Below are positions 1-4,340 of a DNA stretch of 5,566 nt, piece after piece (within the stretch, counting starts at the first letter, position 1; every line of letters starts with the position of its first letter). The position numbers were made by a program, and so were the translations under genes. The DNA comes from UBA3210 sp963623095 (GTDB lineage: Bacteria; Bacillota_I; Bacilli_A; RFN20; CAG-449). The notes under the pieces were generated by a model. It was not told the DNA's origin. It searched no databases and worked only from the letters and a program-made list of their open reading frames with translations. The stretch covers positions 1 to 5,566 of the forward strand of contig CAVFKD010000051.1 of NCBI GenBank assembly GCA_963623095.1, in the 5' to 3' direction.

Positions 1-650
1 GAAATAGTTGTTTTTAAACAATCTTCAAAACTATCACTTATTAAGAAACAATATAGTGCTTGAGGCATTGTAACTTGGCATATTTCTTCACCATGATAAT
101 AAGATTTTACTAAATCATCATAATTTAGTTTCTTTATTTCAGGATACCTCTTAACCGCGTATTTTCTTAATTCTTCTTTGCTCGCACCATTTCTAGCTTT
201 GAAGATCATCATCGCAGTTACTTCTGCACCTTTTAATCCTGCTGGATGATTATGGGTAACACTAGTTACATTATGAGATAGTTTTTTTACTTCTTCTTCA
301 CTGTTAGCAATCCATCCAATAGGACTTACTCTCATTGCTGAACCATTTCCATAGCTACGATAAGGTTTTCTTTCCTCACCTAATACCCAATAATAGAATC
401 TTCCTCCATAACCTGCGTTAGGATATTTTCTTCCCCATAATTTGAATCTATCAATGATTTTTTCTTTATCGTGTAATTCATCATGGATATACATATCCCA
501 TATTGCCATTGTCATAATAGAATCATCGGTTAAGCAACAGTCTCTTTCTAATACATTAAAATCCTTAGTTTTTATATTATTGAATTCATATTTGGAGCCT
601 GCAGTATCACCAATAATCGCTCCTAGATATTTGTTAACAAAATTATTCAT
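1..650 (-). CDS. ADP-ribosylglycohydrolase (DraG/ARH family), 3' end cut by the window edge
   Basis: The reading frame starts at the ATG at 650-648 and runs open to base 1, giving 216 codons. Seen directly: GAIIGDTAGS at residues 10-19, the metal-ligand motif LTDDSIM at 40-46, GNGSAMRVSPIG at 101-112 and THNHPAGLKGAE at 132-143. These are the ordered hallmarks of the DraG/ARH dinuclear-metal hydrolases, which remove ADP-ribose from modified proteins or cleave related ADP-ribosyl compounds. The family's last metal-binding Asp motif near the C-terminus lies outside the window, so catalytic completeness cannot be judged. A strong Shine-Dalgarno (AAAAGGAGA at 666-658) decides the start. It lies inside the end of the upstream 110-aa gene, whose stop is only 3 nt away, so the two are surely co-transcribed and probably translationally coupled. 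No signal peptide is visible, so it is presumably cytoplasmic. The substrate (protein, DNA or small molecule) cannot be told from this sequence. Confidence 0.93.
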   Translation of the reverse strand, partial: MNNFVNKYLGAIIGDTAGSKYEFNNIKTKDFNVLERDCCLTDDSIMTMAIWDMYIHDELHDKEKIIDRFKLWGRKYPNAGYGGRFYYWVLGEERKPYRSYGNGSAMRVSPIGWIANSEEEVKKLSHNVTSVTHNHPAGLKGAEVTAMMIFKARNGASKEELRKYAVKRYPEIKKLNYDDLVKSYYHGEEICQVTMPQALYCFLISDSFEDCLKTTI

Positions 651-653
651 AAA

Positions 654-986
654 TTATTCTCCTTTTTTACTATTTTCTTCTTTGATAAATTTTTTTAATT
701 CTAAATATAATGGATAATAGATAGAATCCTTATATTTTCTATAATTCTTTGTTGGAGGTAATATAATATCATTATCATTTACACCCTCATTATTATTGTC
801 TTCATTATTTAACACAGCTATATAACTTAAAGAGTATTGAGCATAATAATCATCCCATAACACATATACATGTTTTCCATCGTCTAATAACACTTCAATT
901 TCATATGCTTCACCAAGTGGTGTGCAGCAAAAGACTGTTTCATGTTTACGATTAATAACTTTATAATTTAATTGTTTATTTTCCAT
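654..986 (-). CDS. Small conserved-looking hypothetical protein, 110 aa
   Basis: Middle gene of the 318-aa / 110-aa / ADP-ribosylglycohydrolase operon. I do not recognise its family. The first half looks like a compact beta-rich fold (KHETVFCCTPLGEAYEIEVLLDDG, written here only by its ends: KHETVFC to VLLDDG), followed by an aromatic stretch with WDDYYAQYSLSY. Then comes an Asn/Asp/Glu-rich low-complexity linker (NNEDNNNEG and on) and a charged helical tail ending in KKGE. An upstream ATG exists at 1001, but nothing like a Shine-Dalgarno precedes it. The ATG at 986 has GGAGGA at 999-994 with 7-nt spacing, so I chose 986, which leaves a 15-nt gap to the upstream stop. No signal peptide or membrane segment is seen. 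Its tight placement directly before a hydrolase of ADP-ribose suggests a partner or accessory role, but this is inference from position only. Confidence 0.8.
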   Translation of the reverse strand: MENKQLNYKVINRKHETVFCCTPLGEAYEIEVLLDDGKHVYVLWDDYYAQYSLSYIAVLNNEDNNNEGVNDNDIILPPTKNYRKYKDSIYYPLYLELKKFIKEENSKKGE

Positions 987-1001
987 TTTTAAATCCTCCA
1001 T

Positions 1002-1958
1002 TTATCCAATTAATATATTGTATCTTCCCATTTTTTCATCACATTCACCAACATTCACTATATCTCCAATTTCATAGAATAGATCTAATCTTAAGTACAA
1101 GAAATTACCAAATCCTAGATACATAACAATCCAACTTTTCTTATTATGTCTTACCATATATGGAATATCTAATGGTTGATTATTATAACCTTCTCCTAAA
1201 TAATCTTCAAAATTGATATAAAATCTTTCTTCATCATTATATTTACCCATAGGTGTATATCGTTCATAGTCAGTAGTAAGAATATCAACTCCTCCCATTC
1301 TTCCCATATCTCCACCTATAAAGAAACCACATATTTTATCTTTAGGTAGAGCTTCCAATGATTGTTTTGTTAAACGTTTATTTTTAAATGGTTTAATAAC
1401 ATCATTGATCTTTTTTTCTTCATCTACTTTAGCAAATTTCATTAATTCAATCGCGAACTTATTAAACCCATTATCTGCGAAGTTTCCATTTTTCTTTATT
1501 TCCTCATGTGAACCATCATTATATGTTAGTTCTATTTTGAAACTGGCATCTTTATTTACAACTTCTTTATTATTTGATTTAACTACCTCTTTTGCGTATT
1601 CACATAAACGATTAAAATTATTTAAGCCTTTTAAGTTTTTATATTTCCAACCTTCTAAGTCTTGATTTTTTCTTAAGTTCATTTGAGAAAAGGTAATAGT
1701 ATCAAATGTTATTGTTAAATATTCATTACATAGTTTATCTTCACAAATAGAAGTTATTGATATTTCTTTCACTTCCTTTTTTATGATGTTTAAATCTCTA
1801 TCAAGCATATATCCCATATAAGAAACAATTCCATTTAATTGATCTAAAGTAAGTTTTCCATCTTCTTTCAAATGAATAAATGCTCGTATGATTTGTTTAT
1901 CATTCTTTCCATACTTTCTTAATTCACTAATGACTTTATCTAATTCTTCAAGTTTCAT
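1002..1958 (-). CDS. Hypothetical protein of 318 aa, first gene of the ADP-ribosylglycohydrolase operon
   Basis: I cannot name the family. Residues 1-55 form a small, clearly helical module (MKLEELDKVISELRKYG, then KLTLDQLNGIVSYMGY). Its helix-DGK-helix-GY pattern resembles short N-terminal modules I recall in hypothetical proteins of low-GC Firmicutes; this recollection is weak evidence. Residues 64-176 are an alternating beta/alpha region (ISITSICED, YLTITFDTITF, FKIELTYNDGSHEEIKKNG, then helix KFAIELMKFA). Residues 208-318 are rich in Gly and aromatics (CGFFIGGDMGRMGGVDIL, MVRHNKKSWIVMYLGFGNF, YNILIG) and could be a separate ligand- or protein-binding domain. No signal peptide or transmembrane helix is evident. 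The start is supported by GAAAGGAA at 1973-1966, 7 nt before the ATG. A TATAAT box and an 18-bp dyad lie just upstream, so it is probably the first gene of the transcript. Confidence 0.85.
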   Translation of the reverse strand: MKLEELDKVISELRKYGKNDKQIIRAFIHLKEDGKLTLDQLNGIVSYMGYMLDRDLNIIKKEVKEISITSICEDKLCNEYLTITFDTITFSQMNLRKNQDLEGWKYKNLKGLNNFNRLCEYAKEVVKSNNKEVVNKDASFKIELTYNDGSHEEIKKNGNFADNGFNKFAIELMKFAKVDEEKKINDVIKPFKNKRLTKQSLEALPKDKICGFFIGGDMGRMGGVDILTTDYERYTPMGKYNDEERFYINFEDYLGEGYNNQPLDIPYMVRHNKKSWIVMYLGFGNFLYLRLDLFYEIGDIVNVGECDEKMGRYNILIG

Positions 1959-1965
1959 ATCTGTC

Positions 1966-1973
1966 TTCCTTTC
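1966..1973 (-). promoter_or_regulatory. Ribosome binding site of the 318-aa gene
   Basis: The minus strand reads GAAAGGAA here, with a 7-nt spacer to the ATG at 1958-1956. It is a moderate match to the Shine-Dalgarno consensus and fixes the start. Confidence 0.6.
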
Positions 1974-1986
1974 TTTTTACACCATT

Positions 1987-1992
1987 ATTATA
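1987..1992 (-). promoter_or_regulatory. Candidate -10 box of the operon promoter
   Basis: The minus strand reads TATAAT, a perfect sigma-A -10 hexamer, 28 nt before the ATG of the 318-aa gene. No good TTGACA-like box is found at 16-18 nt spacing (the bases there read CATTTA, CCATTT or ACCATT). The promoter, if real, would be weak or need help from a regulator. Transcription would start near 1980. Confidence 0.5.
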
Positions 1993-2013
1993 AGATGTGT
2001 ATATAACGTAAAT

Positions 2014-2031
2014 GGTGTTCTACAGAACACC
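2014..2031. promoter_or_regulatory. 18-bp dyad, candidate operator or activator site
   Basis: The sequence is GGTGTTCTACAGAACACC: two perfect 8-bp arms around a 2-bp centre, GC-richer than its surroundings. It lies between the terminator of the macro-domain gene and the -10 box of the 318-aa operon. Its centre falls about 42 bases before the predicted transcription start. It could be bound by a dimeric regulator. As RNA it could also form a short hairpin followed by five U on the plus strand, but no plus-strand gene reads into it. Confidence 0.5.
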
Positions 2032-2045
2032 TTTTTAAACAATAT

Positions 2046-2074
2046 AAAAAAAATTCCACCTTTGAAGTGGAATT
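2046..2074 (-). terminator. Intrinsic terminator of the macro-domain gene
   Basis: In the minus-strand RNA, AATTCCACTT, loop CAA and AGGUGGAAUU form a 10-bp stem with one G-U pair. It runs directly into a row of U (the A-run at 2046-2053 on the plus strand). It lies 17 bases after the TAA stop of the macro-domain gene and so separates that gene from the ADP-ribosylglycohydrolase operon. Confidence 0.85.
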
Positions 2075-2090
2075 CTATATTTATTATTTT

Positions 2091-3290
2091 TTATAATGTA
2101 TCATCATCTTCTAAGAATAATAGATTATAGTTCTTGGAATGCTTAAAATGTTCCATAATATAAATTTCATCATCTATAAATCCATCATTGTTTAATGCAT
2201 ATTCAAATACTTCTATATCTATATCATCTTTACTAGAGATAGAAAATGTATATCCTGATAATTCCATTAATTGAATTAATTGAGTAAAGTTTAATTTTAA
2301 GATAATCGCAGCTTGATAGATTTCTAATTTCTTAATTACCTTCTTACCACGAGATATATTCTTTCTTGCATCAGAATTTAAAATGGTATTAAGTAATGGA
2401 ACTCTTGTATAACCACCTTTTCTTTTTACTGCTTCTTTAATAATATCGCAAGGAGAATAAACAGGATAATCTAAAATAAATTCATCTTCGATATCATAAT
2501 TATCTTTAATCGAGGCTCTAATATAATTAAGAGAGGCTAATTTATCTTTATTTTTTCTTAAATTATATATTCCCTTACTAATAGCGGGAGAACTTATTTT
2601 TCTTCCATTATATCTTCTTGCTTCAAGATAATATCTAACTAAAACAATATTTAAAGCAATACCTTCTTTATATTGATACATAAACATTACTTCATTAATT
2701 GCTTCATTGACATCACTTGCTTCATAGCCATTCGCACCTGTTCCTATAAATGGAATAGAAATAGATTTACATTTTAATTCGATAGCTTTATCAATAACCA
2801 AGCAGAATGCTTTTCTTAATTGATTATTATGACTATCATGCTTTTTATAAGGCATGACTATATTAATAATATATTTAGAAGGTAAATCACCCGCGGGAGT
2901 TACTTCTATATGAAGTTCTTCCGCGGTTACATGGTTATTAATATAATCATTTAATTCTTTTGAATGAGACGCGGAAGTTATACTATGACATATACCACCT
3001 TGTATTTGTACATTGGTACCTAATGAATTAACAATACAATCTGTTTTAGCTTTAGTTATATCCATATATTTATAAGATAAGGATACATTCTTATTTTCTT
3101 TAACTAAAGATAAGACCTTTTTAGTTGTCTTAACATCTTTGTCTTCATATTCTTTTATTTCATAAATACATTTAGGATCTTTAACACCTTCTAAATATAC
3201 TACATCACCTTCATCAATATTCTTATTAGGACATAGATATTCATATTTTTTATCATCACCAGGAAATTTAATTATCGCAACTCGTATCAT
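2091..3290 (-). CDS. Macro-domain protein with N- and C-terminal accessory modules, 399 aa
   Basis: Residues 70-222 are a macro domain, the fold that binds ADP-ribose and in some members hydrolyses it. Seen: YMDITKAKTDCIVNSLGTN at 75-93, GGICHSI at 98-104, TPAGDLPSKYIINIVMP at 131-147 and SISIPFIGTGANGYEASD at 176-193. The usual NAAN is NSLG, and the Asp of the MacroD-type GGGVDGAI loop is Cys101, so a classical MacroD mechanism is doubtful while ligand binding looks intact. Residues 1-62 form a small beta-rich module (KYEYLC, EGDVVYLEGV, IYEIKEYED) resembling SH3/OB-like caps on Firmicutes macro proteins. Residues 283-380 are helical (IYQAAIILKLNFTQLIQLMELSGYTFSISS begins and ends this part) and recall a degenerate HTH-like module seen after some macro domains. 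GGAGG at 3305-3301 supports the start. It has its own extended -10 and its own terminator, so it may be transcribed alone. Confidence 0.9.
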   Translation of the reverse strand: MIRVAIIKFPGDDKKYEYLCPNKNIDEGDVVYLEGVKDPKCIYEIKEYEDKDVKTTKKVLSLVKENKNVSLSYKYMDITKAKTDCIVNSLGTNVQIQGGICHSITSASHSKELNDYINNHVTAEELHIEVTPAGDLPSKYIINIVMPYKKHDSHNNQLRKAFCLVIDKAIELKCKSISIPFIGTGANGYEASDVNEAINEVMFMYQYKEGIALNIVLVRYYLEARRYNGRKISSPAISKGIYNLRKNKDKLASLNYIRASIKDNYDIEDEFILDYPVYSPCDIIKEAVKRKGGYTRVPLLNTILNSDARKNISRGKKVIKKLEIYQAAIILKLNFTQLIQLMELSGYTFSISSKDDIDIEVFEYALNNDGFIDDEIYIMEHFKHSKNYNLLFLEDDDTL

Positions 3291-3300
3291 ATTAATTTAT

Positions 3301-3305
3301 CCTCC
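3301..3305 (-). promoter_or_regulatory. Ribosome binding site of the macro-domain gene
   Basis: The minus strand reads GGAGG, 10 nt before the ATG at 3290-3288. The spacing is slightly long but the motif is perfect. Confidence 0.7.
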
Positions 3306-3318
3306 AGTTATATTATTA

Positions 3319-3327
3319 ATTATATCA
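3319..3327 (-). promoter_or_regulatory. Candidate extended -10 promoter of the macro-domain gene
   Basis: The minus strand reads TGATATAAT, which fits the extended -10 form TGnTATAAT. The -35 region around 3342-3348 is poor, as is common for extended -10 promoters. Transcription would start near 3312 and give a leader of about 20 nt with the GGAGG close to its 5' end. The AT-rich background makes chance TATAAT strings likely, but the TG extension and position favour it. Confidence 0.5.
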
Positions 3328-3362
3328 TTAAACATATAGGATAAATCTAATAAAGATTATAA

Positions 3363-4214
3363 TTATTTCTTTTTAGATAATGCTTTTACTAATTTATCAT
3401 ATTCTTCATAAGAACTTGCAAGGAATAAAGGAGATATATTGGTACCTTTTAAGAATGTATCAAGGATATAATCTTTATAAGGCAATAAATAATTATCATA
3501 GAAATCTAAATCTAAGTAAGAATTATATATTTCATTATTATTTATAAATGTTACACTTAAGAATGGCATATCACATCCAAGATTTTTATTTTCAGATAAT
3601 AGATTCCATAATTTTTTTATTTCTTCTTTATCAATTTCTTTATCAAAGGATATATGTTTATTATCTCTAAGTTGTTCATCACCATTAGATATTTTATATG
3701 CTTCTATAATACTTAAACCTTCTTTATATGTACTTGAATAATATTCAATTTTATCTTCACATATAATAATTTTTTCAGTTATAAGATCGTAGTAATATCT
3801 TGCATTATTACAATATTCAAGTATTAGTTTTCTACATTTAGGTGTTTGATACTTATTGAAATAATCAACGATATTATTAAAGTCTTTAAATTCACTAAAG
3901 AATAATGGAGTAATATTTGCCTTTTTTAATACATGATAGATATTAGAAACTTTAAAATATCTTTTATAGATTTTCATACTATTATCATCATTAAAATGAT
4001 AATTGAATTCATGATTTTCTTTATTTATTTCATTTTCTTCTAATAAGCTTAATAAGAATCCAATGTTATCTTCATTAATAAATGTTTTTATTGATACATT
4101 TTTTTTAATATCTTGATTAGATGGAGTTATACTCCAAGTAATTCCTTCTTCACTGATTATTAGTTTTTCATAATAATCAAAGTTTTCATAAGTTAATGTA
4201 AATTCTACTTTCAT
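3363..4214 (-). CDS. Hypothetical protein of 283 aa with an internal two-fold repeat
   Basis: I do not recognise this family. The protein appears to be two diverged copies of a unit of roughly 120-145 residues. Matching blocks are YYEKLIISEEGITW (14-27) with ITEKIIICEDKIEY (145-158), VSIKTFINEDNIGFLLSLLE (40-59) with ISFDKEIDKEEIKKLWNLLS (188-207), and ANITPLFFSEFKDFNNIV (99-116) with TNISPLFLASSYEEYDKLV (258-276, shifted by one residue at its end). Each unit is predicted by eye to be beta-hairpins, a helix, and a closing NI(T/S)PLF turn and helix. It is acidic and Tyr/Phe/Asn-rich, with no signal peptide, membrane segment or metal motif. AAGGAGG at 4226-4220, 5 nt before the ATG, is a strong start signal. 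A TGGACT-17-TATAAT promoter lies upstream. It sits between the metallopeptidase and macro genes; it could be an adaptor, immunity-like or regulatory protein, but nothing in the sequence decides. Confidence 0.85.
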   Translation of the reverse strand: MKVEFTLTYENFDYYEKLIISEEGITWSITPSNQDIKKNVSIKTFINEDNIGFLLSLLEENEINKENHEFNYHFNDDNSMKIYKRYFKVSNIYHVLKKANITPLFFSEFKDFNNIVDYFNKYQTPKCRKLILEYCNNARYYYDLITEKIIICEDKIEYYSSTYKEGLSIIEAYKISNGDEQLRDNKHISFDKEIDKEEIKKLWNLLSENKNLGCDMPFLSVTFINNNEIYNSYLDLDFYDNYLLPYKDYILDTFLKGTNISPLFLASSYEEYDKLVKALSKKK

Positions 4215-4219
4215 AAATA

Positions 4220-4226
4220 CCTCCTT
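4220..4226 (-). promoter_or_regulatory. Ribosome binding site of the 283-aa gene
   Basis: The minus strand reads AAGGAGG, a full-length Shine-Dalgarno, 5 nt before the ATG at 4214-4212. It is the strongest translation signal in the window. Confidence 0.8.
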
Positions 4227-4247
4227 ACTTAACTAATATAATTAAGT
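4227..4247. promoter_or_regulatory. AT-rich dyad in the leader of the 283-aa gene
   Basis: Outer arms ACTTAA (4227-4232) and TTAAGT (4242-4247) are perfect, with partial symmetry inside them. It lies between the candidate -10 box and the Shine-Dalgarno and touches the latter. It could be an operator or a weak RNA hairpin, but in DNA this AT-rich chance is a serious alternative. Confidence 0.25.
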
Positions 4248-4253
4248 TTTAAA

Positions 4254-4282
4254 ATTATATATATTTATTAAATTTAAGTCCA
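4254..4282 (-). promoter_or_regulatory. Candidate sigma-A promoter of the 283-aa gene
   Basis: The -35 box is TGGACT at 4282-4277 (four of six matches to TTGACA). The -10 box is TATAAT at 4259-4254, a perfect match, and the spacing is exactly 17 nt. Transcription would start near 4247, leaving a leader of about 33 nt. It follows the hairpin behind the metallopeptidase gene, consistent with a separate transcription unit. Confidence 0.5.
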
Positions 4283-4299
4283 GGAATTTTTGAAATGGC

Positions 4300-4329
4300 T
4301 ATTCCACCACCATTACTAGTGATGGAATA
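4300..4329 (-). terminator. Strong 30-nt hairpin after the metallopeptidase gene, possible terminator without a U-tract
   Basis: In minus-strand RNA, UAUUCCAUCACUA pairs with UGGUGGUGGAAUA over 13 positions (11 Watson-Crick, 2 G-U), closed by a GUAA loop of the GNRA class. On the plus strand the two G-U pairs become A-C mismatches, so the structure belongs to the coding-strand transcript. It begins 11 nt after the stop codon. The bases after it (GCCATTTCAAAAATT) lack a proper U-run, so it may act as a poor terminator, an RNA 3'-end stabiliser or a processing site. Confidence 0.45.
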
Positions 4330-4340
4330 ACTATTAAATT

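Noticed and set aside
442..717. Plus-strand open frame of 91 codons
   Set aside because: It lies antisense across the ADP-ribosylglycohydrolase and 110-aa genes, has no ribosome binding site and reads as low-complexity Ser/Leu/Ile/Phe, typical of the opposite strand of AT-rich coding DNA.
1405..1665. Plus-strand open frame of 86 codons
   Set aside because: It is entirely antisense to the 318-aa gene, with shadow-like Ser/Phe/Leu composition and no start signal.
2014..2036. Dyad plus TTTTT read as a plus-strand intrinsic terminator
   Set aside because: The stem and T-run would fit, but no plus-strand gene is present to be terminated. A regulatory site for the minus-strand operon explains its position better, though antisense termination is not excluded.
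1888..2130. Plus-strand open frame of 80 codons
   Set aside because: It spans the start of the 318-aa gene, the dyad and the terminator of the macro gene; such overlap with control elements and its composition argue against a real gene.
2891..2926. Two CCGCGG hexamers exactly 30 bp apart in AT-rich DNA
   Set aside because: Both fall on GCG alanine codons in the macro domain (TPAG and VTAE), and GCG alanine codons also occur in other genes of the window, so codon choice explains them.
3344..3358. AATCT / AGATT inverted repeat after the 283-aa gene as a terminator
   Set aside because: It has only five AT-rich base pairs and no following U-run, so it is well within chance in this composition.
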